Source: Physcomitrium patens (taxonomy: Eukaryota > Streptophyta > Bryopsida > Funariales > Funariaceae). Taken from it: a DNA stretch of 64,000 nt. Below are positions 1 through 14,073 of the stretch, piece after piece. The stretch spans positions 12,643,516-12,707,515 of the forward strand of contig NC_037260.1 of assembly GCF_000002425.4 (NCBI RefSeq). Reading direction: 5' to 3'. The first letter of the stretch is position 1. Each line of letters begins with the position of its first letter. The notes beneath the pieces are model-generated. The model ran no database searches. It had not been told where the DNA came from and saw nothing but the letters and a program-made list of their open reading frames with translations. The translations under genes and the position numbers were made by a program.

Positions 1-326
1 TACAATCCGGCACCTAACCCTACTCTAACACAAGCTGGTCCCGTGCCCCTCCAGAGCCCTTTCACACCATCCTCCCCTAAAATCCTGTTCACGACCACTT
101 TGAAGTGCCTATCTCTGGGATTTTCCGCTGCTTGCATGTGGGTCTTGATTACATCGAGGGGTTGTAGCAGAGTAGTGCTCAACATGCCTGCCCCTCCACC
201 TGCAACAAACGACGCCAGGCTTTTCTGGGGCCTCTTTATCTTGGTCACATCACGCGGTGCGGGAGCAGCGTCGGCTGCGCCCGAATTCGCATTACTGGGT
301 ACGGTGCATTTTTCCTCCTGAGCCAT
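1..326 (-). CDS. Mitochondrial carrier (SLC25) family protein, N-terminal part
   Basis: The minus strand reads from an ATG at 326 and stays open to the window edge, so about 108 N-terminal residues are present and the rest lies outside. A polar leader of about 37 residues is followed by SLASFVAGGGAGMLSTTLLQ and then PLDVIKTHMQ. The latter is the PxD/ExxK/R signature that ends the first transmembrane helix of mitochondrial carriers. Next comes the matrix-side stretch GEDGVKGLWRGTGPACVRVG, which matches the G...GLWRG block of the repeat. Members move metabolites across the inner mitochondrial membrane. The sequence is reminiscent of the SLC25A38/Hem25 glycine carrier group, but the substrate cannot be assigned from one third of the protein. 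Confidence 0.85.
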   Translation of the reverse strand, partial: MAQEEKCTVPSNANSGAADAAPAPRDVTKIKRPQKSLASFVAGGGAGMLSTTLLQPLDVIKTHMQAAENPRDRHFKVVVNRILGEDGVKGLWRGTGPACVRVGLGAGL

Positions 327-1420
327 TGTGGACAGATGCATGTAGAGAAAGGAAGATAAAGCTAAAGGAAATTGTGGACACACAGGCTCAAGAATTTTCG
401 ACTACACATTCTGTGAGCTGCACGCGATCCGTGGACTTGACAAAAGAGCTGTAGTCTCATCCTGCATGTCAACACCCCAAAACGTTCGTGAATGCCAGGA
501 AAGTTCGTGAATCCACAAATTCAGCCCTCAGAGTAAAACTCTCGCGAAAACAATTCAACGTTTGCAGAGCATAAACCTTGCCAAGGAATTGAAAGCATCG
601 GACCGATTTCTATACATAGCAATATGCTTTCGCTTGACCCCCACGAAATTCCAGAATCTTAACGCATCACCGACTGAAAAAAACAGATACTTCAGCCAAC
701 TATTCCCGCAAGCCCCACATACCAATTAACAACGTAGCTTGCTCACCCCGCAACCCAAAACCACCCACAATCTCCACACCAATCTCACAGACACCTATTC
801 TCAACTCGATACAGAACCGCCAAATAGCCATCAAAAAGCTTCTCAAAAGCTGATCACGAAAAAGGTCAGCTCCCCCAAAGCGAGTGCCATGACCACGAGT
901 CAGACCGGAATCGAGATGGCTCCGCGATGTTGCGCACCGCAAAACCACAAAATCCGAACCCCTTGGAACTCGATCCACACTCGGTCCACGTAGATACTGA
1001 GAGATCACAAATAGAAATGGTTGGCAGCGGCAGTTGAGCTTGGGTGGGTTTTGTGGCTCCCACCACCTTCACTCCAGGCCACTCAGAAAAAGAGAAAAAA
1101 CACACACATACACAATCTGCGAGCAAGAGCAAGAGACCCAGTGAGCAAGACAGAAAGAAAGTAGGAAAGAATGTAAGAAATGCACCCGAATTGTACTCAC
1201 CCACACGCTGAAGATTGCTCGGTTGAGCAGCAGCAGCAGCCTTGTGATCGCCGCTGATTCCATCTCCTTCTTCTTCATCATCATCTTCACAGCTTCTAGT
1301 TTTTTTCTTCTTCTTCTTCTTCTTCTTCGTGTGTACAAACTGGAGTGATTTTCTTCGCATTGTGTGCCGGAGTGCAACAAGGAGATGACGTTTTGTAACA
1401 CATGTTCATAAGTAAATGCA
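327..1420 (-). promoter_or_regulatory. Probable 5' region of the mitochondrial carrier gene
   Basis: This stretch upstream of the carrier start is much less AT-rich than the DNA that follows. It carries a (GAA/TTC)n tract at about 1265-1328, a motif type common in plant 5' UTRs. Short ORFs on both strands overlap and look like chance. It probably holds the promoter and leader, possibly with a leader intron. No transcription start can be fixed. Confidence 0.4.
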
Positions 1421-3221
1421 AAGTTTGGGTAGGTGGAAGAACATTTAGTGTAGTCATTTTAATTTGGTGTTGGTTTGAGTTGGTAATTCATGTGGTTTTC
1501 AAGAATGAAAGTAGTCCAAAGGAATTTTAGGTTACCTTGTAATAATCCGACCATTGTTTGACCTTAGGGCTCCATAGAGGTGAAAGACCTTGTTTTGATA
1601 TTGTGAAAATACTCACTAACTCTTTGTCTTGACTTTAAAGATATATAAATATTTACTCTAGATCAAGGTGAGATTGAACCTATCAAATGATGATTTGGTA
1701 GGTGAAATGCATTTGTAAATTAAGTTCAATAGTGAATTTTGCAAAATCGGCCTCAAATCAAGAAGCATTGTAATCAATACATTAAAGATGAGTTTTGAAA
1801 GTTTGGAGTTTTGGAAGATGTGTGTGTTGATAGTATATATATATATATATATATATATATAACTTCTATACCAAGCAAATGTAAGTTAGTTGAAGTACAT
1901 GCTTTAGAAATATAAGGCTTGTTTTGTAATCCAAATTGTAAAAGAATTGGACTTTTTTATAAGAGAGTCTAGTTTCAATTATTTTAATGTTATTTTGTGT
2001 ACTTTCTATATTTTTAGAATAAGAAGTATTAAGCATTTGCATTGATTTGTGTTAAAAAAATCTAAATTATTATTTAAGTAAGGAAAAAAAATTAAATAAA
2101 TGCATTGAAGAAATAAAGTATGTGCAAAAAAATAAGATTTAATTTTGATATATTGGTTCAATATATATATATATGATTTCATATTAAAATATTATGTTTT
2201 AAAAAAAGTGATTTTAAAAATAATAATAATAATAGAAGAAACTCATTAGTTATAAAAAAAACAGCACATATGATATTTAATGCATATATATATATATATA
2301 TATATAAAGAATTAAATTAGTTGAAAAATTCTAAGTGATTCAACTTAGATCATTTCTATGGACCTTCAAAGAAAAAGTGTAATCTAACTTTTTAATATTT
2401 TATAAAGTATTCAATTTTAAATTCATTCATTTTTATATCTACATCTATTTTTATCAATTTATTATTTGATACATCTAAATATGTTAAATTTGAGTATATT
2501 CAAAATGATATATTCTATTACTATATACGTAAGAGCAAAATAAACTTCTACTGTCTAAACTTTAAGCTTGAAATCTTACCATTTGACTTATTTTACTTTA
2601 ACTTTTTATTTTGAAATTTTGAAATAATCCAAAAATAAAAGATAAATGTCACTATATCTTGGTCTACATGATTTATGATTATTTCAAAGTCTTCATTTTT
2701 ATTTATTACATTTGACTTTACATGTATTTGAAATGATTCTTTGCATGTAGGTAGGATTAAACTATTGAAAAAGCTCATCTAATTTTTTAATCAGTTTCAA
2801 TGAATCTGAAAACTGAACTAAATTTAGGTCTCACATAAGCATTTAATTTTCCCACAAATTATTATTCACATTGTATCAGAATTATTAATATAATAATTAA
2901 TACCTATCAAAAAGCACTAATATTGAGCATGCGGTTTTAGCACAAACAATCAAATATTTGGTTAATAATATTACAGGATGTGAAAGAAGAAAAGTAAAAA
3001 CAAGAAATTTATTAGTAAGACTTCATTGTAACTATCTTTATGTATAGAACAGGATTGTACATACTCAATATTTTATTTGTAAGATTAGATAAGAATTAGA
3101 AAGCCTGCATTAATATATTCTTAATTCACAAAAAAAAAATAATAATAATAATAAAAATAATAATCTTGGTATAATCTAATTTATGTCAATAGAATCCAAT
3201 GAATTTATTCATATATATATT

Positions 3222-3258
<37 letters not shown>

Positions 3259-3414
3259 ATATTTATATATTTGCACCTTCTTGAATTGAATTGAATTGAA
3301 ATAAAGCCAATAATGTACGCTTCAAATTAAATCATATTCAACAACACAAAAATTTGACTCATTTTCTGAAGCATTTGTAGCATGGAATTCATAACAAAAA
3401 TGATTATTTCTAAC
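1421..3414. other. AT-rich intergenic DNA, no gene seen
   Basis: The stretch is very AT-rich, with (TA)n tracts at about 1834-1861, 2283-2306 and 3213-3263, homopolymer A runs and short (AAT)n runs. The only ORFs are short and of low-complexity composition. I see no gene, RNA gene or clear mobile element. Confidence 0.6.
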
Positions 3415-6400
3415 CTATTGCACTATGTTTTTGCCCCTCCAACAACATGCCAAACATCCTTGCCAAAATTGAACAAACCATCTTTTTTTCTTTTCTACAC
3501 ATATCTTTTGTACTTGTAAATTTCCATAAACACTACATTTTGGTAGAGTAGTGGTACCACTAGGAATTTGGTACCCTTTTTGCAATGAATTATTTACACA
3601 TTTTAATGGTTGGATTTTAGTAGGGATAACAATCATCTCACAAGATGGTTTTTCTTGTTCAATTTCAAAAACATTAATATCATCTTCATCACCAAATATG
3701 TCTTCCCTTGTGCTATCAATCTTTGTCTTAATCTTTAGCTTTTCTTGGAGTTGCTCAAGCTTCACCACAAGATCTTGTAACGATGGCCGAGAATGTGGAT
3801 CTCTAACGAGAATAAATTGCAAAAACTCAATAATGGGGGAACAATTATCTAATTTTTCAGCCTTCTCATCTGATATGAGTTCCTGCATGTTGCATCTGTG
3901 TTCTTTACTGAGTTAACTGTAATAAACAAACCTCAAAACAATAAAATCAATAATGATTTCTGACTCTGTGTACATTCTTATTTTGTGTTGATCCTTGGTC
4001 ATACATTTTTATTCCACTTCAAGTAAAATTAATACAAAAAATTTATAAAGTAAAGATCTCATGTATTTATGTGTGTGTGTGTTTTCTTTGTGTAAATGAT
4101 ATGGGTAGTAAATACCTCCGTAGCTTGAGTCACGCGCATGAAAAAGCGAACCCAATCATTGTCATACAGAAGATACTCTCCAGTCAAGAGCTCATACAAA
4201 AGGCACCCAAGCCCCCAAATGTCACCCGCCTTGCCAATTGTGATTTTGTCATCCACGCTTGAGGATGTTTCACACGATGCACTTGCATTTCTGCTCAACA
4301 ATTTCAACATCTCGGGGCTCTTCACACATTCTGTGCCTCGGTTGCGGGTTGTGCATTCCCCTCCTTGAACAAAAGAAGCCTATGTTGATTGGATGATACA
4401 ATGTGGAATTAATTCTAGTATTTGTTTCAAAAAGAAATAAATAGTGTTGCTATATACTTTCATGTGTTAAAAAAATTGGTACAGAAATTGTATTTTGTTA
4501 GTATTTATCTAGTTATTGAAAGTCAGAAGACACAAAAGAAAAAACAACCGCAAAGAGTGGGTGTTTGAATGAAGAAAGAAAGAAAAATGTTTGTACTTTG
4601 CTTTGACCAAAATCTGCTATTGAAACACGAAATGGAATTGCACAAGTTGCATCTTGTGGAGGCCATTGTGGTTGCCAAAATTCTTCATTTGATTGTATGG
4701 TTTCTAAAGGCTCTAACAAGAAATTGTCACATTTCAAATCATAGTGTACTATATTTTGCACTTCTAAAGCCTTCACCTAATATTCAATGTCAAGCACACA
4801 TCAATAACAAACAATGATATACTTGTTAACAATTCAAAAAAAAAAAAATAATAATAATAATAATAATTGACATGACACTATAATGGAACATATACTGGTT
4901 AACTTTTGGTACTATTATACCCATACTTTTATTCTTAATTTGAAGGGTGAAATTACTTACAGCTTGAAGAACTGCTCCATAAATTTCAAGATACAAAGGG
5001 AGCCTTTTAAGCAAAGATCCATTAGATGTTTCTTCCACTAACATTGAATCTTGTTGCTCATCTATTAGTATTGAATTTTGATTGTTGTTGGCACAATAGT
5101 TATTGCAAGTGTGTTGTTGTCGCCACACTCTCAAATTGCACTTGTAGTGCTTGAGAACCAACACAAAGGCATCATGTTCAACACCATAATCTATGATTTG
5201 ACAAACTCGGAAGTCACCTAAAAACCTTTCCAAAATCTGAACTTCCGAGTATACATCAAAAAAATTACATGGGTCATGAGGACCTTTAGGCATGTCAATC
5301 AACTGCAATGTAATTTATGATTCAGCATGGTTTGTCTTTAGAAAAGAATAATAATAATAATATTATTATTATTAATCATTTTTTTAATAATAAGTTATAA
5401 AGGAAATTTTAGAATACATTCATAGCTCCTTTTTTTTTTCTCTCATTTATGTAGCATATTATATGATGAAAATCAAGAAGCACCTTTTAATTTATTTTTT
5501 CCTTGTTATAAGAACCAATGGTAACAACCCATAAAAAAAAAGGTCCATCTTTTCCTGTCTACACACAAGAGTATTGAAGACATTAATGACAAATTAGGAC
5601 AAATTTTCTTTTACCTTCAATACAACCACCTCATCATTGTTTACACCATCCTTTACAATTCTTCTAGTCGCCTTATATACCTACTTACAAAACAATGCAT
5701 TATCAACTACATGCAATACCCCAAAAAAATCAATTGAAAAAACTGAAAATAGTTTTTGAAAAAATATAAAATTAGAAACTATTCCCAATCTTTTATTATT
5801 TCTGCCCCTTTTTCTTCTTCTTTTTTTTTTTTTTTTTTTTTTTTTTTTGCATCATATTTCTCACCAACTAAAGTGATTCAACCGCCACTCTCTTAGAATT
5901 TTAATATTAAAAGTTCAAATCAAGTTCATGCATGAAAATTGTACAACACCTGAGACTGAACCCCTTGTGCAATTTGGGTTCGATTAGTATAAACAGATGA
6001 ATCAAATAAAGCTTGCCATGTTAATTTCAAGATTTGGAATGCAGATTTATGAGAAGCATCCAAACGTTTTGCTAAAGTTTTTACAACATTCTCGTTAACT
6101 GTGTGGTTGATATCTGAAAGTTTTACATCTTTAAAGATAGCCATCATGAAGTTAGATGATAAAACCATACACACACACACACACACAAAAGATAATTATT
6201 GGTGACAATCTGATTGCTTAAATGTCTCAACTAATTTGATAAAAGAAAACTACTACATGAGATAATATTTGTTTATATTAAAAAAGAATAACAGCCTGAT
6301 TATTTTGCAACATCTATTTTTATAATGTTTTGACAATACAGGAGATGTACACATGAAGATTTTAATATGAAATTGGGAAAGGATACGGTAAAATAAGTAA

Positions 6401-9400
6401 AATGGTGCATTAAGTTTTTGACTTTCCATTGGAAAACGGTCACAATAAAACACTTCTAATGTACCTCTGCATGCATTTCAATTATCAAAATACTCAGAGA
6501 TGCAAATTTTTTGGCTCACATTCATAAAAATAAATAAAATAAAATAATAAATAAGTAAATAAATATGATTTTTTTCACAAAAAAAAAATAATAATAATGA
6601 ACACTAACTCTGGGCTTAACATAAGATAGATAATCAGTTCCAATAAAATGACATGTAAGCTTAGATTATGATAGATGGGCCTCTTGGATCGTTCATTGTC
6701 ACAAGAAATTTGACTTGGACTTGGGATGTTCCATTTGTCACCCTCACTTTCAACTTTAAGAAAATTATGCCCAATTTTATGCGCATGAAGGTGCTCTTCA
6801 AATATTGATTGATTTTTATCAAAGGCATTTGTGAGATTTAGCTTGGGTATCTTTGGTCGAGAATTTGTCATAGATGGAATGACCTTCTCCACTCTTTCAC
6901 TAAATATAGTAGAAGTTGATGAAATAGAAGAATCCTCATTGTTATTAGATTCAATACTTGCAAATCTTGTCTCTTGTTCAAACTCACTATATTCATTATA
7001 CATATTTAATATTGAAGAATGTGATTCCTCATGATTTTCATCATCTTCTTTTGCAAGCTCTTGTTCAACTTCTTCATTTAAGTCAAAAAATCGACCACTA
7101 TATACAAAAATTTTACTAGTGTAATCACACTTTCTAGAAGTTTTATTTGTACTGCTACTATTTTCAACACTCAAGTTTTTATCACCAAAGATATTATTAC
7201 AAGAAGATTTTAACAAATCTTTTTTTTCAAAAGTATTATTGTCACATATTGTAGCCATTCTTTTTGAATCTAGTATACACTCTTCAGGTATCAAAATTGG
7301 ACTTTGCATAGTAATAGTATTTTTTTCCATGATCTTTTGTACCATAAGTTTTGGGGACATTGAAATTGAATTTCCAATGTTGTATTCTTGAGCAAGACTT
7401 GGAAGAGCACAATCCATTTCTATGGGTCTAGTCTTTGGATTTGAGATATTCAATCCACTATATGTCATATTTGCATCTTTTCTTGAGGTTGTGACTTGAA
7501 AATTGATGCAATTGGATTTTTCCTTTGCTCCTACTTTACAAAACAATTCGGATTCTACAACATGAGAAAACTCATATTCTAAAGAAATTTCATGAATAAG
7601 AAAATCCATTATACACAAATCTTTGAAGATTAGGCGCCCATCTTCATTTAAATTCTTAGCTATAACAAGGAGAACATGAGCATATGAATAGCATAAACTC
7701 AACATTTGATCTGTTGTATAATGAATGATTTCATGATTGTTTTCATTGGTTTTAAAACTGTTTTGTTCATTTGATACAGAAGAACATTTATTTTCATTTT
7801 CTCCGGGTCTGGATCCTTGAGAGGAGTAGATTGAATTAAATCTAAGCTGTTGCAAAACTTTGGTATAAGCATTTTCAAAATTACAATATAGTACATTAAG
7901 AAAAGACATGAGATATTTTCTAGTGAAGAAAATATTTGCGTGTGTTACATCACATGTTTTAAGTGCTCGTGGTTTCAGAGCAAAGAACTGCAGGCTGAAA
8001 ATTTGAGCAAGAAGGATCAAACTTTGTTGTTTAATATTAAAAATAATCTCCGGAGAAAAATTTTGATTGGGATTTTTGATTTCACATTCTTCACACTCTT
8101 TGGTATACTTATTTTTAATAGCCAAAAACAAAAGGCCGTGACTAGGATTCATAATCTCTTGAAGGAACCACAAGGCATCATCGTCACAAAAATATTGCAA
8201 TTCACTTCTTTTGCAAAAGTTTTCATTGTAAGTGCAAATCTTTTGTTTCACTAGCATTACAACCAAATGAAGAAATACAATTCCTTTCTTTTTAAAAAAC
8301 TTTGAAGAATGAAATATTTCGAAATCATTTGATAAATATTTTTTTACATTTAGTTGATTCTCAAGGGAAAAGTAATATGAATGAATGGACTCATTCAACT
8401 CCTTTTGGAAATTGTTGAATACATTATTCAAACAACTTTGACATGCTTCAAGGGTCAACCAACTTATATAAGATTGTATGCAATTCCAATGTGTCCACTT
8501 GTCAATCATCATCTCCCATAATATTTTTCCATATGGGCTCCAATTTTCTTTAGCATTTGCAGTTGTAGAATCTTGGATACATAGCCCCAAAATTTTCAGA
8601 ATACTTTGCATTGTGAGAATTTGTGGGGGAATCCAACTTGACACGGGTCCTAAATTAGAAAGAATCGTTAATACATGATGAAAATTCTCACCACAATATT
8701 CCAAAACATCTTTGAAACTTGATTTCTTCTTTGGCCAATAGATTATATAATTTGATAAGGCCATAATCAAACAAGCCAAATGAACCCATAACATCCAAAA
8801 ATGTACGCTATTGTTTTTTTGATGAAAAGTTTTGCAAGTGCTAAACTTTTGAACGTCTTTCAAAGGATTGTTTGACAAAGTAGTCATCAAGTTAGAAATT
8901 ATGTGATCTATTTTTTTTTTAAGCTCCATCAACAGAGAATCAGAGAGCTTTGTTTTTAACAATTGAGTTTGTGGGGGCCCTGGTCCGCTCCACCAAGGCC
9001 CTTCTGTCATGTACTGAGCATTGCATTGAATCTTTTGGACATGATGCCATGCAAATGCATCATTCTCCAACAAATCATTGTCTAATAAACAAATAACCTT
9101 GAAGATTGATTTTGTGACACTTTCACAAACATGAGCAAATCCCAAAGTACTCAAATGACCCTCCATGAGATCTGAAAGGAACCATGAAAGAAACTCCACC
9201 GACTTCGTTTCCTGTGAAAACATGTGCTTCATCTCTATTTTACACTTGTTCATGAATATGCTTTGAGACTCCCACACACTTATGAACGATTGCAATAAAG
9301 AAAGCTTTGTCCGCCAAATAATACCAATGACTCTTTCCAATGTAAGCAATGGGAAATAATCCACTTCTATGTCATCATCTCTTTTACCCACAGACCCCAA

Positions 9401-12285
9401 TTTGTTATCCCCAACTGCCACCACACAGTCATGTTTCTTTTGCAACAAGTTGGATTCCGAATTGCTCTCTGTTCTTGCTGCGTCTTCAACAACCATCAAG
9501 TTCCTTGTGAAAAAACTATGCAAGATTGGTGAAGATACAGATACCTCGTGCGCTGCTATGGTCAAAGGCATGGTTGCTTTAGATGAAGACTTGCGTTTGT
9601 TTTCATGGTGATTAACCCACAATGGTTGTGGTTTAGGGTTAGGTTTAGGATGGTGGGATACATGACTTTTGCATGTCTTGGTTTGATGGAAGTGGGGCTC
9701 ATAAACTTCACCGGGTAAAACTTCATCTTGAACGTCAAAGTTTGCCATGTCAAATGCACCAACATTTGTGGGGAGTTTGTGAGCAAGGAGAGAGTAAAGC
9801 TCAAGGATGAGCGTCAAGCCATGCGACTCAGCGAAGCTCGACGCAATCGACGCCGACGACGAAAGCAAGAGCGCGAGCAATCGACCGAATCGCGACATCG
9901 TCGCAAACGACGATCGCAGCCTCACCGTTGCGATTTGCGATGCCGGGGCTTTCATGGGATCCAGATGATGCGCGGCGTCGATACGTAGTGTTCCGAAGAC
10001 ATCCACGAACTTGTGTAGTTGCGAGATCAGGCGGGTGACGATGCGGTGCGTGCTTTCGCCGGACACGACGTGTACCGCTTGCACGCACGCTTCGGCTATG
10101 TCTTCGACAGGGATGAGCTGTGTCTCTTCGCCTGGTTGGGTTCCTTCCCTCAGCAAGGCTTCGAGGAATCCGCTGTCGACCCATTCGAGAACTTGTGGCC
10201 ATTGTAGGACACGCGACGGCCGAGCGACTGCAGGTGTTGTGGATCTGTCTGATTTCATGTCCTCGAACTCGCTCCATTTCATCTGCGCGGCTTGTAACGC
10301 TCGTTGGGTTTGGTCTCCGATGTAGTGCTTGGGCTTTCCGAGTGGATGGCTTGTCAACGGCCGGTCCATCACAGCCATCAACCCCGACAACAGGTTCAGA
10401 TTCTCTCTGTTGCCGAGGTGCGGGGATGGGTTCGAACCAGACGAGTGCGGAGCGGTTGGGTTCGCGGCGGCGAGGCGTGAGCTCGCGGGGGTGGAATGCG
10501 ACGGCCCTCTCTGCGCCGCGGATTGAGCGTGCCTCTGGAGTGCATTCGATGAGGGAAGCTCTCTCCTTCTGTCGAAGAGCAAGTCCAGCAAGACTCTGAG
10601 GCCCTGGCGCCGCACGTCGTGGCTGGCGCTGCGTAGATGCGCCAGCGCGCATCGTTCCTGCAACGACAGCTTCCAATTGGAGACCGGGTTCACGAAATGT
10701 CTGCAGTCTCGGAATGCGGTGCCGAGGTCGGAGGTGGCGCAGCATCGACACTGCTCTCGATCTTTCCATTTCGCGAAGAACTCGGTCAAGAATTTGAGCA
10801 CCATGGCGTCGTCTTCCTCGCCGAAAACTGCCGTGAGCATGGCCTCCAACGGGCCTCCTTGATAGACTCCTCGCCACACGGCCCAATCCAGCGCATGGTC
10901 CCCGCAATTAGGGTCTCCACCTTCGCACGAATTAGGGTTTGCATTGTCACCTAAGGAATTAGGGTTTGTATCGCCTACTTCTCCTTTGGTTCTTGACTTT
11001 TGGGCATCAAAACCTCCCAAACAATCCAATAATCCCTTCAAGCTTATCCCACCACCAAGAGTGACAGTTCCTTCATAGAAACCAAATCGGACAATCTTCC
11101 AAATGAAGACATTTTTTGATGTGGTTCGAATCACAACCGCATCACATCCAATTATAAAGATGGAATAAGGGTGGTGAGTAAGTTGCTTTTGAAGGTCTAT
11201 GTTGCAAAAATCAACATCAATGAACTCAGGAAGGTTTACAATCTACATTGTGATGCACATATTTAGTGTAAATTATTCATTTTGATGAAAAATCAATATC
11301 AAGTGTTGGAAAAAGTCAATGAATGTTGTACAAAAACATTCAAAATTTTATGTTTACGTAAAAGAACAAATTATAAATAAACAAAGAAACAATACAATTT
11401 AAACCATCTTTTAGCCTCAAGATTTTGTTTGAAAACTTCAAACCAAAAAAATAATTACTACTATATTTTTGAGTATTACAACAAGTGGTAGAGTAGATTA
11501 ATATTTCCAAAAAGAAAAAACATAACATCTACTAAAATTCAATCTCAAATATTGTTATATTTAAATTTTGTTTAATCTCTTTTTATTTTTTTCTTTCTTG
11601 CATTCTTTTATTAGAACAATAGAAGGATTACTTGCAATAGAAGGCGACGAAACTCCCAAAGAGCACCTCCATGAGCTAACATTGTGTTAAGTTTTTTAAA
11701 TGCAATAGCTTTCATGAGAATATGCCATTGCATAATAGTTGAGGTCTCCTTTGTATCAATGTGACTGGCAAGCTTGAATTCTTGATCACCCAATCCACTC
11801 CAATCCAAATCTCTACCATCTTCACCAACCTCTACAACCTTGTTTTTTTTCGTCCTTGTGGGTTTTGAGGCAAAGAGGGCAAGTTTGCATCCATGCAATA
11901 CATGTACATGAGTGAAGCGGTAATCTCTTTGTCGATACACCAACTCCAATGAGACCAAAGATGAGTCATGACCCTCATGACAATTTCCTTTGGAGAATCC
12001 ATGCTCAATCCATAGGATGGATTTTCCGGGGCCGCATAAGCGTAGCCAATTGTGGATTGCATCGCGTGTGCCAACCAAAACACTTATCCCATGCAATGGG
12101 TCATTTCCACGAGATACTTGCCTTGATCCATGGCACTTCAAAAGGCTCCCCGTAGATGAACGTGTCTTCACAACAATGAAACCTTCCGCTAAATCCCTCA
12201 TAAAATTGTGCGGCATTGCTTTCTCTTTCTCAAATGCAAGCGTTGTGGGAAGACATTGATTTGGTCCACAAACTGTCTCTTTCAT
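3415..12285 (-). CDS. Very large protein (~2,225 aa) with C-terminal Ser/Thr-type protein kinase domain
   Basis: Proposed exons are 12285-11632, 11242-6703 (3' end uncertain), 6113-5950, 5680-5615, 5302-4961, 4776-4597, 4379-4116 and 3882-3415. They sum to 2,226 codons and are open throughout. Residues 1 to ~1730 are a long helical region of unknown fold. The kinase domain occupies about the last 450 residues. Its glycine loop is degenerate (AQGVQSQVYKA). It has the N-lobe lysine in VVVLK, the helix-C glutamate in SEVQILERF, the catalytic loop HYDLKCDN, the metal motif ADFGQSK, the activation segment RNRGTECVKSPEM and helix F (DIWGLGCLLYELLTG). The key catalytic residues are kept, so activity is plausible. 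The C-terminus is basic and Cys-rich. I recognise a plant-type kinase with an ARM-like N-terminus but cannot name it. No RNA data were available to confirm the joins. Confidence 0.82.
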
Positions 12286-14023
12286 CTTTGTTAATGTGAA
12301 TATATTTATAAGTATATATATAAGATTCACATTTCAAACTAATTTTAATACAATCTTGAAAAGAATGTTTTTTCATAGAAAGATTAATTGTGAGGATTCA
12401 ACAATTTCAATCCACTTGAAGCTAGTACCTCATAATAACAAAGGTGTAATTTTAGTGTAAGAAATAGAAACCATTGCAAATGAAATCCGTGATAACATTC
12501 TTTGTTTTTTATAATTATTTCAATGTGATTTTGCACAGTGGCATTATAGAAGATGTTTGCAATATTTTGATCCAAATCATGTGCATTTTTATACCCTTTG
12601 GAATGCACTTCCCCAATATCCTTAAAAATATTTCCATCCAGTTTTTTCTAGGGTTGTCTTCTGTTCGAATCCAAACATGTTTATGTCAAAGATTTTGCTA
12701 CTTTCATATATCCTCATTAAACAGAATGTATAAAATGAAAATTTTGAGATATATTTCTAAACCTAAACTTTAACAAAGTATATACATCCTTTTTATACAT
12801 TACAAAAATGTCTACATTCATTCATAAAAAATATAAAAATAGTTGTAACCTAAAATGTGTTGAAAATCCTCCTTAAAAAGAGGGATAAAAGTTCATGCAG
12901 TTGTTCTTTATTTACGAATTTTTTTATAGTAATGGTGAATTTGAGAATCAATGTTTCAGATGTTAAAGTAAAACTTGAAGAAATTATAATATAAAAATAA
13001 TAAATCATATACAAAAAAATTGTGCATCAAAACTCCTCTTAACTAAAAAGGTCTACATATCACGTAGAGCACTTTTTATTTTTATTTTTTTGCAAGAAAA
13101 AATTATCGGAAAATTATCGGAAAATGCAACATACAAAGAAATATAATATACATAACAAGAACTTGTGTTCGAAATTATAATTGGTTTGCAAAATCCCACC
13201 CTACCAATTGGCTTTGAACCAAAAGAATCAACTTCCTAAGAGAAGTTAATTAATTAAATAAAAACACGTTCCTCAAGGAATAAGTTAACAGATTTTATAG
13301 CTGTGCGGATGTCTTGATTATGATGTGATTTTTATTTCAAGTATTACAAATCCTAACCCCAAAATGATATATATATATATATATATATATATGCTGATGA
13401 ATTATATGTTTTAAGAGAGTATTGACATAATATCTATTGAGGTATGCATGTAGACTAAAAATCATGGCTAAAAGCAACCATGATCTTTACAATATTACTG
13501 GAATTGAAGGATAGTAAGATCAATGTGCAATATAACTATGTTAATTATAACCCTGAATATGATGCACGATTAAGATGAATTAGATTTCTAACTAAAATCT
13601 CTGAGACTTGAGATCAGGACATTACAGATGATTAATTATATTCAAATATAAATGTTTCGATTCAAAGTGTTGTTAATCAATGAGTAGATGAAATGTTGTA
13701 TAAAATTTTATTATAGATTTTGGTATCACTATTCATTTTAAAATTAGGATTGAAATATTCAATCAGATTCTTGACAAAAGAAGATTACAGTATTTTTTTT
13801 AGTAAACAAACTATTAAATAAACAACTTACAAAATCTAATAAATAAAACTTAATGTTATTTTATTGTTTTCAATTTCAAAATTTTTAAAATTGTAATTGG
13901 TCTGAAAAACCTATAAATTTGGTACGAATTTTTGTAAATTTTTGTTCACTATGTTGGTTAAAATAAATCAAAAATTATATTACATTATATTATATTATAC
14001 TTTAAAAATAAACTATATGTGAC

Positions 14024-14073
<50 letters not shown>

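Noticed and set aside
3415-6113. Kinase as a pseudokinase
   Set aside because: Lysine, helix-C Glu, HxDLKxxN and DFG are all present. Only the glycine loop is degenerate, which is not enough.
9828-10907. 359-codon minus-strand ORF overlapping the kinase exon
   Set aside because: It lies in another frame of the GC-rich island, is Arg-rich and has no motif. The longer overlapping frame connects to exons on both sides with correct phases.
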